NCBI GenBank assembly: GCA_025980765.1
Contig: JAICXB010000025.1
Span: 1-61,326, forward strand
DNA length: 61,326 nucleotides
Direction of reading: 5' to 3'
Source of the DNA: Terriglobales bacterium
Lineage (GTDB): Bacteria; Acidobacteriota; Terriglobia; Terriglobales; Acidobacteriaceae
In this document: positions 45,246 to 56,653 of the stretch, one piece after another
Position numbering within the stretch: position 1 is the first letter of the stretch
Layout of the letters: every line of letters begins with the position of its first letter
Made by a program: the position numbers and the translations under genes
Notes under the pieces: model-generated
What the model saw: only the letters and a program-made list of their open reading frames with translations
Told to the model about the DNA's origin: nothing
Databases searched by the model: none

Positions 45246-46015
45246 ATCATCGGACCATGCAATTTCTCTGCAGCTTCCTGTGCCTGGCGCCTGCTTTCTT
45301 CGCACGAAGAATGGTTCGATCGGCATTTCAACACCATACGATTGCAGCCGCAGGGACAGGGTTCTGAGTCAAGCTGCTGTTTCAATTGCGCGAGTTGCTC
45401 CTGGGACAAATGCGAGACGTCCACGCCGGGCACTTCGGAACCGAGTTCCGCGGCCGTGGGAAGCTCCACGGGTTGGGCGCCGGCAGAGGCGCGAAACGCA
45501 TTGAGAGGAGCTGTGCCCTCGGCGGCAAGCAACTGAGCAACTTCACTCTCCAGCGCTTCTTGTGTGATTGCTCCTGTGTGTCGGCTGTAGATGCGCCCGT
45601 CGCGCCCAATCATGAATGTGACAGGGAACACTCCGGTCCCGAAGCGTTCTTCGATCTGCTGGCTACCGATCGCCAGTGTGTAGTTCAGGTGGCGGTGTGC
45701 AGCGAACGCGCGTACCGCCTCGGCATCGTCGTCGAGGGCAACGCCCAAGACGCGCAGTCCTGCGGGACGATAACGGTCCTGCAGGGCCGACAGCGTGGGA
45801 ATCTCAGAAAGACAGACACCGCACGAGGTAGTCCAGAAATTCAGCAAGACCACAGAACTTCTGAACTGCTGCAGCGATAACGCCTCGCCGGAAAGACTGC
45901 TGAAAGAAACCTGCGGTGCGGGCGGGTGCGAATCTGCCGCGAACAGCGGCATGGCCAGAACGGAAATCGCAAGCCCTACTGCAATACGAACCCTTACTTT
46001 TGCTCTTGTGAACAC
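45242..46015 (-). CDS. TlpA-like redoxin with Cys-rich CPCGC tail
   Basis: 257 aa from GTG 46015, chosen because AGGAGG lies five bases upstream; ATG 46045, overlapping the previous stop, is an alternative. A signal peptide (about 1-26) precedes a thioredoxin-fold domain with WTTSCGVCLSE (CxxC) and GVFPVTFMIGRDGR (cis-Pro). The C-terminal tail has CPCGCNRMVLKC and NHSSCEESR, a Cys cluster that may bind metal or haem-handling partners. Periplasmic thiol-disulphide reductase role likely. Paired with another redoxin upstream. Confidence 0.85.
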   Translation of the reverse strand: MFTRAKVRVRIAVGLAISVLAMPLFAADSHPPAPQVSFSSLSGEALSLQQFRSSVVLLNFWTTSCGVCLSEIPTLSALQDRYRPAGLRVLGVALDDDAEAVRAFAAHRHLNYTLAIGSQQIEERFGTGVFPVTFMIGRDGRIYSRHTGAITQEALESEVAQLLAAEGTAPLNAFRASAGAQPVELPTAAELGSEVPGVDVSHLSQEQLAQLKQQLDSEPCPCGCNRMVLKCRSNHSSCEESRRQAQEAAEKLHGPMI

Positions 46016-46044
46016 GAAACCCTCCTGATGAAGACTTGAAGACA

Positions 46045-46632
46045 TCAATGCTCGGCCAGCAGATTCCCGATCATCGAATGAATCTGCTTGAAGTCGCGTT
46101 CACACATGGCGTGTTGCGGCGAGCCGTTGGACTGGTGGAATTCGCCACCGGGATGGACGTAACGAATGATTCCGTTCTTGTCGAGTATGAATGAAACCGA
46201 TGTGTATTCCCGATTTGCTCCGTCCAGCCACCATCGGCGGAGGGCGCTCCAGTCACCGTCGAGCGCAACCGGGAACGTGAACTGATACTTGGCTACGGCC
46301 CGCCGTACTCTTTCGAGGTTCCAGTCGCCCGCAGGTTTTGGGTGAAACACTCCGATTACCACCAGACCGTCGCCGCTGAACTCCTGCTGCAGTTGGCGCA
46401 GTGCCGGTGCGGTGGCTGCGCACAGCTCGCAGGTGTCCGTCCACCAGCGGATCAGCACTACCTTTCCCCTCAGGTTCTCTATATCAAGTGGCGCTGAGTT
46501 AACCCACTGGGTAAGTCCGAGGTTTGGCGCGGGAGTGCCGACCTTCTCTCCACCAGTATCGGCGGGGGCGGCCGTGACGCTGAGCTGCGAAAGCAGAAGC
46601 AGGGCTGTAACACAAATAATCCGCGAAAGCAT
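46045..46632 (-). CDS. TlpA-like redoxin
   Basis: 195 aa from ATG 46632, with AGGAG seven bases upstream; the open frame extends far beyond but without support. Signal peptide (1-21), then RWWTDTCELCAATAPAL with the CxxC pair and VSFILDKNGIIRYVHPGG. Predicted periplasmic thiol-disulphide reductase. It precedes the second redoxin gene, and their start/stop overlap or near-overlap implies coupled expression. Confidence 0.85.
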   Translation of the reverse strand: MLSRIICVTALLLLSQLSVTAAPADTGGEKVGTPAPNLGLTQWVNSAPLDIENLRGKVVLIRWWTDTCELCAATAPALRQLQQEFSGDGLVVIGVFHPKPAGDWNLERVRRAVAKYQFTFPVALDGDWSALRRWWLDGANREYTSVSFILDKNGIIRYVHPGGEFHQSNGSPQHAMCERDFKQIHSMIGNLLAEH

Positions 46633-46892
46633 ACCCATTCTCCTTTGTGACCAGAGGCATTTCCATCTGCGCGAGGATGAGCGCCTCAACCAAGCTACGG
46701 GCGCAAGATAAAGCTTCCGCAAGACAAAAGTCCTCACCAAACTGCAATGGAATTGCAAAAAGATGTCTCTGGACTGGCAAGACCCTGCCCGCAAGTTTCT
46801 CGACAACACTGCGGGTGAAATTGGAGACAACTTTTTACATCTCTATTGCAGGGAAATGAACCTTACAATTGCCATCGAGGTATCCTGCGCAC

Positions 46893-48566
46893 ATGCGAGC
46901 AAGCGGTTATCGAACGTTTTCGGCCGCCGGACGGCTCGCGCTGCTGGCTGCAGCGGCCGTGCTGCTTCCCACAATGGTCCTGGTCACATTCCAATATCGC
47001 CAGTCGCGCGAACTGCAGACCAAGACGCAAACCGCAGCCAAGGAAGATCTGCGCGAAACCCTGCTGGGCATCAGCAAAACCACCGAAACTGATATGGTTC
47101 GGCTCTCCGAAGAGGCATTTCGGCCGCTGTCGAGCGCCACGCTCTCGCCCGCCGATGACTCCGGGGTGAAAGAACATTTCCGCGCGTTTGCCGATTCGCA
47201 TCCTGAGGTCACGGCTCTCTTTGTGGTGGCTACGTGTTCTTCAGCCGGAAAGCTACCCGCGCATTTGTTTTCTCGAGGCCTATGGCGTGACGTTCCGCAA
47301 ACCGATCAGGACGCCAAAGACGTTGTGGCATTCTTCAATCAGGCGCAGGCCTTAGCGGATCCTGCGCCTGACCACCACAAGCTGGCTTTCTGGCAGCAGT
47401 CCTGCAAGTGCGAAAAGCGTCCGCCGCTGTATGTGTTTCGTTCGACGCCGGACGGATTTCTCGGCCTTAAACTCGATTTCGATTACGTTCAGCAACGCCT
47501 GGACAAGCTCCTCGCGCAAACCGTCGAACGGAACGCGGGCCGCAGCAACGGCGCATTAGTGATATCCGCTCTGGGCGAAGACAGCAAGGAGATGTTTGCC
47601 ACAGGCAAGCCTCCGGCGCAGTATGACGTCGCTGTGTCTTTTGCGCCGGTATTTCCGCGCTGGCAGTTGGCTGGTGGATACAGCGGCGTGACCATTGCGG
47701 AGCTGGCGCGGCGGAATTTCGAAACCAATCTGCTGCTCGACGGGGCCACGCTTGCGCTGCTCCTGGCTGGAATTGTGTTTACGCTGCGGGCCGCCGCTCG
47801 TGAGGTGCGCCTGGCGCAGGCAAAGTCATCGTTCGTCTCAAATGTTTCGCATGAGCTTAAGACTCCACTGGCATTGATCCGCTTGTTTGCCGAAATGCTT
47901 GAACTCGGCAGGGCGACATCGAGAGAGAAAGAGCACGAGTACCATCGCATAATTCATCGCGAGAGTCGCCGGCTCACTCAACTCATCAACAACATCCTTG
48001 ACTTTTCCAAGATTGAAGCCGGGCGCAGGCAGTACCAGTTCACCTCATGCAGCCTCGCACCGGTTTTGGAGGAAGTGCTGAGCACCTACGAATATCAGAT
48101 TACCAACTTGGGATTCGAGCTGAAGACCCGCATTGCTTCCGCGATTCCGTCGGCAAGAGTTGATGCGGACGCAATCGCGCAGGCAGTGCTGAATCTGCTG
48201 AACAATGCCATCAAGTATTCCGGAGACTCCAGAAGCATTGAAGTCAATGTTGAGGGCCGCGAAGGGCAGATTGCGATTGAAGTTGTCGATCACGGCATTG
48301 GCATTCCGCGAGCCGAGCAGGAGAAAATCTTTGAGAAGTTCTACCGGGTCAGCAACGATCTGGTGCACACGGTGCGCGGCACCGGCCTGGGACTCGCACT
48401 GGTGAAACACATCGTAGATGCCCATAACGGGAAGATCCTGGTGGACAGCGCTCCCGGCAAGGGCAGCAGGTTCACGATCTTGCTGCCCTGCCGCGCAGTG
48501 GCCGCAAGCAGCGCAGAGGAACCAGCCAGCAAAGGATACTTCATTGCCGAGAGTTCTAATAGTTGA
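46893..48566 (+). CDS. Membrane sensor histidine kinase
   Basis: 557 aa from ATG 46893 (TTG 46869 is an alternative). Two transmembrane helices (about 12-34 and 281-300) enclose a periplasmic sensor of about 245 residues that contains the Cys motif CKCEKRPP. There is no HAMP; HisKA with NVSHELKTPLALIR (His320) and HATPase_c with NLLNNAIKYS, DHGIGIP and GTGLGLALVKH follow. It overlaps the response regulator gene by 23 bases. Signal unknown; the redoxin pair is divergently placed and could be a target. Confidence 0.9.
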   Translation: MRASGYRTFSAAGRLALLAAAAVLLPTMVLVTFQYRQSRELQTKTQTAAKEDLRETLLGISKTTETDMVRLSEEAFRPLSSATLSPADDSGVKEHFRAFADSHPEVTALFVVATCSSAGKLPAHLFSRGLWRDVPQTDQDAKDVVAFFNQAQALADPAPDHHKLAFWQQSCKCEKRPPLYVFRSTPDGFLGLKLDFDYVQQRLDKLLAQTVERNAGRSNGALVISALGEDSKEMFATGKPPAQYDVAVSFAPVFPRWQLAGGYSGVTIAELARRNFETNLLLDGATLALLLAGIVFTLRAAAREVRLAQAKSSFVSNVSHELKTPLALIRLFAEMLELGRATSREKEHEYHRIIHRESRRLTQLINNILDFSKIEAGRRQYQFTSCSLAPVLEEVLSTYEYQITNLGFELKTRIASAIPSARVDADAIAQAVLNLLNNAIKYSGDSRSIEVNVEGREGQIAIEVVDHGIGIPRAEQEKIFEKFYRVSNDLVHTVRGTGLGLALVKHIVDAHNGKILVDSAPGKGSRFTILLPCRAVAASSAEEPASKGYFIAESSNS

Positions 48567-49221
48567 AGACGAGCCGGACATGCAGCTTGGCCTGCGGGAT
48601 ACCTGCGAATATGAAGGTTATGAAGTGCTCATTGCCTCCGATGGGGAAGCTGGAATACAGCAGACTCTGCAGAATCGGCCTGACATTATTCTTCTCGATG
48701 TAATGCTTCCCAAGCTAAGCGGCCTTGATGTGTGCAGGCATCTTCGCAAGCAGGGCATCAAGACTCCCATCATCATGCTTACGGCGCGCGGCCAGGAGAT
48801 GGACAAGGTCATCGGACTCGAAGTGGGAGCCGACGACTACGTTACCAAGCCTTTCGGCGTAAAAGAGCTTGTGGCCCGGGTTCGCGCACATCTGCGTCGC
48901 TCCGCAACTTCGGCAGCGCTGGATCAATACAGTTTTGACGATGTCGAACTGTGCTTCAGGAGCTACAAGGCGACGAAATCAGGCAAGGCGCTCGACCTTT
49001 CGCCGCGCGAATTCGAGACCCTGCGATATCTCATACTTCATGAAGGAGAGATTGTCACCCGCGATCAATTGCTGGAAGAAGTTTGGGGCTATAACAATTT
49101 TCCCCTCACCCGCACGGTCGACAACCACATCGCCAAGCTGAGACATAAATTGGAAGCTTCCCCCACGGACCCGCAACACATAATTACGATTCACCGAGTG
49201 GGATACAAATTCGTGAAGTAG
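48544..49221 (+). CDS. OmpR-family response regulator
   Basis: 225 aa from TTG 48544, with AAAGGA eight bases upstream. Receiver with Asp9, phospho-acceptor Asp52 (ILLDVMLP) and Lys in DDYVTKPFG; C-terminal winged-helix DNA-binding domain (about 128-225, LSPREFETLRYLILHEGEIV and HRVGYKFVK). Translationally coupled to the kinase by a 23-base overlap; the two form a complete two-component system. Confidence 0.92.
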   Translation: MPRVLIVEDEPDMQLGLRDTCEYEGYEVLIASDGEAGIQQTLQNRPDIILLDVMLPKLSGLDVCRHLRKQGIKTPIIMLTARGQEMDKVIGLEVGADDYVTKPFGVKELVARVRAHLRRSATSAALDQYSFDDVELCFRSYKATKSGKALDLSPREFETLRYLILHEGEIVTRDQLLEEVWGYNNFPLTRTVDNHIAKLRHKLEASPTDPQHIITIHRVGYKFVK

Positions 49222-49431
49222 CCGCCGGCCAGGTGCAACAATTGCTTTTGTCCGCTGCGGGTCGTTCCTCGCCAAAAAGGGGCTGTACTGAGGAACCCTT
49301 GCTCCCGATGTCCCACCAGACTATTTCTAGGCCGCCAAACCTCACGCTCAGGCCGTCCCCTTGTGGCCCCTCAGAAACTCCCGCAGTTCAGGCCGTCCCT
49401 TTTGCCCGCGCCCGAGCCTCCCCCGGTTCTC

Positions 49432-50094
49432 TCAATGGTCTGTCTCAGCGGGACTGTAAAAAACGATGTTCCAAAGGTCATACATTCCCAAGTCTTGGAT
49501 TTGGTCGGCAGGCCATGGTTTTGCAATCCATGCAGCCGAGCCGTTCTCAGCTACGATCCAATTAAGAATTTCGTAAACGTGCTTATTCTTCAACGATATG
49601 GAGGGCAATACCTTGTCTGCTGCGTTCGGGTGCAAAACGCCAGCGAAGCCACCACGCTTCGGGTCTATTTGAAGCTCAATGGTCATCCACAACTTAGCGC
49701 TTAAGTGTTCGGCTGTATCTGAAGAAGCCTCAAAATCGGGAACAATGATGTTCAGGTAGGTGTTTGCTAATTTGGTATCTTTCTTCTCCAACATGATCAC
49801 ATTGTTAACGGCTGACCACTTATAGCTTGTAACAGATAACAAAACGGAATCTAGAGCCGAAGGCAATCCGACATCGACGCCGTTTAACGAGACTTGAGTG
49901 TTTGTGAGCAGACTATCGGAAGAAATAATTCCGAGTGGCACCTGAAAGGTTTGTCCAATGCAGAGTAAAGCCTCAACAGCACTGCCCCTAAATCGCAATT
50001 GCGGCATTTTCTTCGACAGCGGTCCCGATGGTGTCTGAGAGAGCAGCTCTGGCGTAAGCAAAAGTACGATCGCGAAGAGTTTTAGGTATCGCAT
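49432..50094 (-). CDS. Exported protein with STN/secretin-like domain
   Basis: 220 aa. Signal peptide (about 1-19), then MPQLRFRGSAVEALLCIGQT, where GSAVEALLCIGQTFQVPLGI resembles the short domain at the N-terminus of secretins and TonB receptors. The rest is not recognised. A good AAGGAG site precedes the ATG. It is the first gene downstream of the 752-aa exported protein (22 bases), so they are probably cotranscribed. Confidence 0.65.
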   Translation of the reverse strand: MRYLKLFAIVLLLTPELLSQTPSGPLSKKMPQLRFRGSAVEALLCIGQTFQVPLGIISSDSLLTNTQVSLNGVDVGLPSALDSVLLSVTSYKWSAVNNVIMLEKKDTKLANTYLNIIVPDFEASSDTAEHLSAKLWMTIELQIDPKRGGFAGVLHPNAADKVLPSISLKNKHVYEILNWIVAENGSAAWIAKPWPADQIQDLGMYDLWNIVFYSPAETDH

Positions 50095-50116
50095 AATGCA
50101 CTCCTTAGCCTATGTC

Positions 50117-52375
50117 TTACTGTCCGTCCTCGGTAACAGAACTACATTTATACACCAATGCGTTCTGATGAGGCAGACCAATTCCACCGTAAGTTATAGT
50201 CTGAAGAGCATCAGTCTCACCTGAGCTTCCCGGACACACTTTAGAGCAGAAGAAGTATTCATCTTTATAAGTTCCGTTTTGCCCCGATCCGGAGTCGAAG
50301 CCGGTCGTCGTCGCTCCTGTGGTAGGTGGGTTCAGCACAAGGTCGTTCCGGCCGAGATTAACAATTTCTCCTAATGATACTCCGTTGGTAAGGAACGGCA
50401 CGCCAAACTGATCGAAGACTTGTCCGATAATTAATCGATCCCATCCAGCCGAAGAAACACAGCCAGACATTGGAGCAGAAGAAACTGTCCGTATGACGGT
50501 TCCGCGAAAAGGTATCCGAACCTTACCCAACGGGGCGCCTTGATATGGGCTCGTTGGGCAGGGATGTCCGCTGCCCTCAGGACAATCTGCATTTTCGTCG
50601 ATTAAATTGGCATTAGCGAGTGCATTGAAGGTCCCTCCGGCAACCCCGGTATAATTACCGAGACCTTGAGAGCTTGCGATGCCGCTATTGCTACTGCTCC
50701 AGGCCGCCGTGACCCGTTGCCATTGGCCATTTTGGCCAAGGCCCCAAGAGCTGAAGGATGCAGTTCCCCCGACGACGGTATCGGGCGAGTCGCTATCTAC
50801 CTGAAAATCCGAATATCCGTAACATGTCGGACACATGGTTCCGCAGGTTGCCGTGGTCACGTTGAAGATTCCGATGCCCACAGCTACCTCGATCCAATCC
50901 GCATCGCTGTCTTTTCCCGAAACCACCGCGCTGCCGCTGGTGGCAGTCATTGGAAGCAAGTTGCCATCAACATCCGGGGTTCGCATCATGCTCAGGTCGC
51001 TGATGTTGAACATTTTCGAGGCGCCAGCGGCCAAGTGCACGGGCATCCGGTATTTGCCTTGAGAATGATACAGGGTCACGATGAGGTCTTCGTCTTGCTG
51101 ACTGGTATTGAGCAGGCTAATCATCGTGTTATTGCCGTCGGCGAGGTTCCAGGCAGTCAGTCCCTTTGACTCGCTCTTGCCGACCCCATTCAGCTCGCTT
51201 TCAAAGACGTAGGTCTTGGTGTTATCGATGCTTCCATTGGCCAGGATAATTTCTCCACTCTTGCCCTGATACGAGAACACCAGGTTGGCCATTCCGCTGA
51301 AAGCGCCCAACCCGGAAGCTTGCAGGAACTGCTGCGGGCTCACGTATCTCGCCTCTCCCGGATCCAAATTGACAGGCCGCAGCGGAACTACCTTGTTGCT
51401 CGCTCCGGACATGTAGTAGAGCGTTGGCGTTACCGCGATTGGGCGATTGGAGGCATTGCGAAAGGCGCTGTATACGCCAAACTTTGTGCCCCGGGGAAAT
51501 CCCATCATGGGATCTGGTTGTCCCATCATCAGTCCCACGCTCGAGACCGCCAGGTCGCTCACCTTTTCCTTGACCATCGATGTAAAAGGAATTTTGGCTG
51601 AGTAACCAACGCCTGCATCTTCTAGCGCTCCTGTGACAATAATGTCTCCGTCCATACCGTGATAGCTGACGCGAACTCCGCCGGCTTGCTGATCTTCGGG
51701 TAACGCAAGCTCGACACGCGTGGTGGAATTCTGAGCAACCAGCACTCGCTGTGAATCGCGCACGTCGTTCGACGACGACAGGACCTGCACGTGCACAGAG
51801 ACCGCATGCATTGAGACGTTCACCAAGTTCACTGAGCCTTCAACACGCGGTTCCTCCTTCCACCACAGTCCTTCCTTGCGAACCGTAGCGGGCGGCATTT
51901 TCGCCATCTTCATCGCGGTGTGCACTGGGTAATTGAAGTTGAGGCTTCTAGTGGTATCAAGGTTCTGCACCATTGCCGACACGGCATTCTGCCAATGCCA
52001 CTCATAGCGCAGACCCACGCTGCCAAATTCCGAGATATGGGGCTGAATTTTGGCGGGCGCAACCCGCAGCGCATCGGCGATGCTGACCTGTGTCACTCCG
52101 GCGGCGCTCACCGTAACTGGAGCGAGGTCGTATTCAGTGCCATCTGCCATGTACAACACCGGCCTCACCTGGAGCGAATTCGTTACCAGCAGATTCGTAA
52201 TGTACAGGATCGGCGAGAAGGTGTGATCGGCGCGCCAGAAGCCGCCATTCATTTGCCGCAAGACTATGGGAGTGGGATAGCCCTTTGGCGGTACGCTAGC
52301 CGCAAAGCAGGTGATCGCCGAGAACATTACAAACAGGCCAAGAACATACGAGGCAGTCTTCTGGATGAGCGTCAT
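50117..52375 (-). CDS. Large exported protein of unknown function
   Basis: 752 aa with a signal peptide (about 1-26, GLFVMFSAITCFAA) and GAAGGA before the ATG. The bulk is beta-rich with repeated immunoglobulin-like pieces (e.g. GSVNLVNVSMHAVSVHVQVL; AFRNASNRPIAVTPTLYYMS; SLLNTSQQDEDLIVTLYHSQ), each handling of the kind 'text in N-rich beta sandwich'. A Cys-containing segment TCGTMCPTCYGYSDFQVDSD near residue 510 and two later Cys pairs suggest disulphides. Extracellular or surface role inferred. Confidence 0.7.
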   Translation of the reverse strand: MTLIQKTASYVLGLFVMFSAITCFAASVPPKGYPTPIVLRQMNGGFWRADHTFSPILYITNLLVTNSLQVRPVLYMADGTEYDLAPVTVSAAGVTQVSIADALRVAPAKIQPHISEFGSVGLRYEWHWQNAVSAMVQNLDTTRSLNFNYPVHTAMKMAKMPPATVRKEGLWWKEEPRVEGSVNLVNVSMHAVSVHVQVLSSSNDVRDSQRVLVAQNSTTRVELALPEDQQAGGVRVSYHGMDGDIIVTGALEDAGVGYSAKIPFTSMVKEKVSDLAVSSVGLMMGQPDPMMGFPRGTKFGVYSAFRNASNRPIAVTPTLYYMSGASNKVVPLRPVNLDPGEARYVSPQQFLQASGLGAFSGMANLVFSYQGKSGEIILANGSIDNTKTYVFESELNGVGKSESKGLTAWNLADGNNTMISLLNTSQQDEDLIVTLYHSQGKYRMPVHLAAGASKMFNISDLSMMRTPDVDGNLLPMTATSGSAVVSGKDSDADWIEVAVGIGIFNVTTATCGTMCPTCYGYSDFQVDSDSPDTVVGGTASFSSWGLGQNGQWQRVTAAWSSSNSGIASSQGLGNYTGVAGGTFNALANANLIDENADCPEGSGHPCPTSPYQGAPLGKVRIPFRGTVIRTVSSAPMSGCVSSAGWDRLIIGQVFDQFGVPFLTNGVSLGEIVNLGRNDLVLNPPTTGATTTGFDSGSGQNGTYKDEYFFCSKVCPGSSGETDALQTITYGGIGLPHQNALVYKCSSVTEDGQ

Positions 52376-52385
52376 GTTGTCCTTC

Positions 52386-53962
52386 CTAATAATTTGTGCT
52401 GGTGAAGGTCTGGTTGCTTTTTTCGCCGCGCTCGATGTCTTCCGAGCTCGGCGGCAGAATCTGGAGCGACTTCAACAACTCGATTACGCAGTCCTGCTCA
52501 TAACTGCTGAGCGTTTTGAATTTGGCGGTTGAACTCGCGGCTTCGCCGGCGTGAGCGAGCACGGCTTCGCGCATCGTGGTGTACAGGCCGTGATGGCCGA
52601 AGGGATGCTGATTGGCAATGCCCCACAGCTTGCGGGTGAGAAACTTGCCGTTGCCTGCGAAGAACTCCGGGCTGCCTGCGGGAGCGTTCTGGTCGAGCGC
52701 TTCCCGATTTGGGTCATTCGGGCCGGCGGTAATGTCGTGCAGCTTGAAATCGGTGAAGGCCGGCACCCAGACCACGCCGTTGACGGGCTTGAGGCGGGGG
52801 CCGGGCAGTTCGTCGCTGCTGAGGTCGATCGCCAACTTCGGGGCGTCGCCGGGGCGCAGATTGCCGGCGGGATTGTATGGATTGGGTTCGGTGTAGATCC
52901 AGCCGCGGTTCGTCAGCGGCAGCGCGGGTATGTGGCACGAAGCACAGCCGATTTTTGCGAAGCGCTCCGCGCCGATCTTGACTGCTTCACGAAACTCGCG
53001 ATCATCGGGCACGACTCGTCCGGGCGGCGGGAGCGTGGCTTGGAAGATTGTTGCGGCGGTGATGTCGGCGCGGGTGAGTTCGTTGTCAACGCCGTCGCCA
53101 TCGGCATCTACCCCGATTCCGAAACGCTCTTCGGCTTGCATGCCGTGATGTTGATTGAAGGCGTTATTGGTGAACTGCCGCAGCGAAACCACATTCCCAG
53201 CCTGGGAGAACGGCTGAATAATCAGGCTTGGCGCTGTCGCTCCGCTGCTTTGAGTGCTGGCCGCTGGAAGTCCTTCGACCCTGGACACGTCCCACGTTCC
53301 GTCCGCGTTATGCCGCAGCGCGCCGAAGGAAATGCCCTTGGAGACCAACACGCGAGTTTGGCCGGCCGGAATGGCGTCGCGGATTGCCTGCAGGTCGGCC
53401 GTGATCTGACGCGAGAGCATCTCAATGTAACCGGAGCCGAACATGCCGATGGTCTTGCGCGAGTCGGCGACGGTTTGCAGCGAAACCGGCAGGCCGCGTT
53501 CGTCGAGTCCGCCGCGGGTGAGGATTGGATCCCCAGGGTTGAAGGTTAAGAAATCGAATCTCTGCCCCATGACGAAGACGTTGTTGGCGATGTCGCCTCC
53601 GCCTCCGACGTACGGCTTGTTATGGCAACCGGAGCAGGAGTTGGTGTCGGCCCGGAGATGCGATTGAAGTTGCGGGGAAAGACAAGCGGACTGGCAGGAT
53701 CGGAGAGCGGCGCACCTGTGCCCTTAGTGAGTGGACGTCCGGCGCCTTCCTGGGTGCTCCACATCGCGGTAAAAAGTTTTCTGCCGTAGTCGATGAGCTC
53801 GCGCGTCGAGACGCGATATTCGTCGCCATCCTGCATGTGGACAGGAATGGCTACTTCCTGGCCGATGCGCCCTCGGGCCTTCGTCCTGGCCGTCTGGCTC
53901 CAGACAACGACCGAGAACAGTACGACAGCGGAGCAGGCAAGTTGCGCTTTGCGAAAACTCAT
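52386..53962 (-). pseudogene. Di-haem oxidoreductase (DUF1111/thiol oxidoreductase type), frameshifted
   Basis: The N-terminal part (53962 to about 53650: signal peptide, LIDYGRKLFTAMWSTQEGAG, then FNRISGP) runs out of frame just before the first haem site. The rest (about 53650 to 52386) continues in another frame, reading DTNSCSGCHNKPYVGGGGD across the join, then GCASCHIPAL as the second CxxCH, and HPFGHHGLYTTMREAV. Restoring one base in GGGCCG-ACACC near 53648 joins both into about 525 aa. The family is the periplasmic di-haem peroxidase-like PF06537. Either a recent frameshift or an assembly error. Confidence 0.8.
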
Positions 53963-54070
53963 GAGAGATTTCAGCAGGAGCTACAGCAAAAGCGTCCTGT
54001 ACGGTACTCGTCCCAGAATGGGCTTTCAACCTACCGCTTTGTACACTTTCGGACAGTTTTGGACGATTTC

Positions 54071-54328
54071 TTAGGCCGCTGTGCCCTTTCGGGAAGACTT
54101 CTCGGCGGGTGGGCCTGCATCCGAGTTTCCTTTCGCGCTATGGCTGAGGGACTCTTCGCAAATGATCCTGCGGCCGCTGGGCAGTTCGCGCCAGTGGACC
54201 CATTGCTTATCGATCCAGTAATACATCGTAGAGCGACTCACCCCGGCGAATTTGAATGCGCGATGCAGTGGCACGAAGTGCCTTTCCTTCTTGCATTGCT
54301 CGCAGTAGAAGTAGCAGGTATTGAGCAT
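54071..54328 (-). CDS. Small Zn-ribbon/HTH (MerR-helix-like) protein
   Basis: 85 aa from ATG 54328. CEQCKKERHFVPLHRA carries one Cys pair of a ribbon-like element, and FAGVSRSTMYYWIDKQWVHW is a MerR/Excisionase-type recognition helix region, followed by RELPSGRRIICEESL. The pattern recurs as a small uncharacterised HTH family in Acidobacteria. Probable DNA-binding regulator; no partner gene is adjacent. Confidence 0.7.
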   Translation of the reverse strand: MLNTCYFYCEQCKKERHFVPLHRAFKFAGVSRSTMYYWIDKQWVHWRELPSGRRIICEESLSHSAKGNSDAGPPAEKSSRKGTAA

Positions 54329-54560
54329 TGCCATCCTCGAAACAAGCCCCAAACAGTGACGAGCGTCTGTGAAGAGTTGTTTTTTTGACTTGGCTCGGGA
54401 GGGGCCACCGCGCGAGGAGTCGCAACTGGCAGGGCTCTTGGGGCGGATGACAGCTTCGCGAGTCGTAACGATCCAGCACGGGACAAAGTGACCGAACGAC
54501 GAGACGGAATTGTAGAAGTAACCGGTAACACATTACAAGTTACTTATTAGTTACCGGGAC
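54329..54560. other. Gene-free region with a CCGGTAAC mirror
   Basis: CCGGTAAC (54522-54529) and GTTACCGG (54550-54557) pair perfectly, with further GTAAC/TTACT words between. It then runs into GGACCGT/ACGGTCC (54557-54577, 7-bp stem, loop GGCAAAA). The region upstream of the HTH gene shows no other feature. Confidence 0.5.
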
Positions 54561-54577
54561 CGTGGCAAAAACGGTCC

Positions 54578-54771
54578 TCGGGTGTGAAATTCCCTGCTAA
54601 ATTCCCTGCTCTCGCTGACAGCTACTCGCTGCTAGCTCCTAGCTGCCAGCAAGTCAAAGACTTAGGCCAAAAAATCACAAATTCCCTGCTAATTCCCTGC
54701 TCAAGAACAAAATTCTCGAATTCTGGGCAGAATTCGAGGATTTTCCGGCTGCGGCCGAAAAATTCCCTGCA
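54578..54771. repeat. ATTCCCTGCT-word spacer, second locus
   Basis: AAATTCCCTGCTAAATTCCC at 54587-54606, AAATTCCCTGCTAATTCCCT at 54679-54698 and AAATTCCCTGCAAAATTCCC at 54760-54779 are inverse copies of the words at 2510-2702. CTAGTAGC-type words (GCTGCTAGCTCCTAGCTGCC, 54629-54648) again lie among them. CTCGAATTCTG/CAGAATTCGAG at 54715-54738 is an 11-bp palindrome. Confidence 0.65.
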
Positions 54772-54804
54772 AAATTCCCTGTTATTTCGCGGAACAGGGA
54801 ATTT
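54772..54804 (-). terminator. Terminator hairpin of typA
   Basis: AAATTCCCTGTT (54772-54783) and AACAGGGAATTT (54793-54804) pair perfectly over 12 bases with a nine-base loop, four bases after the typA stop; on the minus strand T-rich sequence follows. It is made from the same CAGGGAAT word as the rest of the spacer. Confidence 0.65.
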
Positions 54805-54808
54805 AGGG

Positions 54809-56638
<1,830 letters not shown>

Positions 56639-56653
56639 GCCGTCACTTCGATT

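Noticed and set aside
52551..53549. 332-codon plus-strand open frame opposite the di-haem oxidoreductase
   Set aside because: The minus-strand frame carries CxxCH and family motifs; this one has none.
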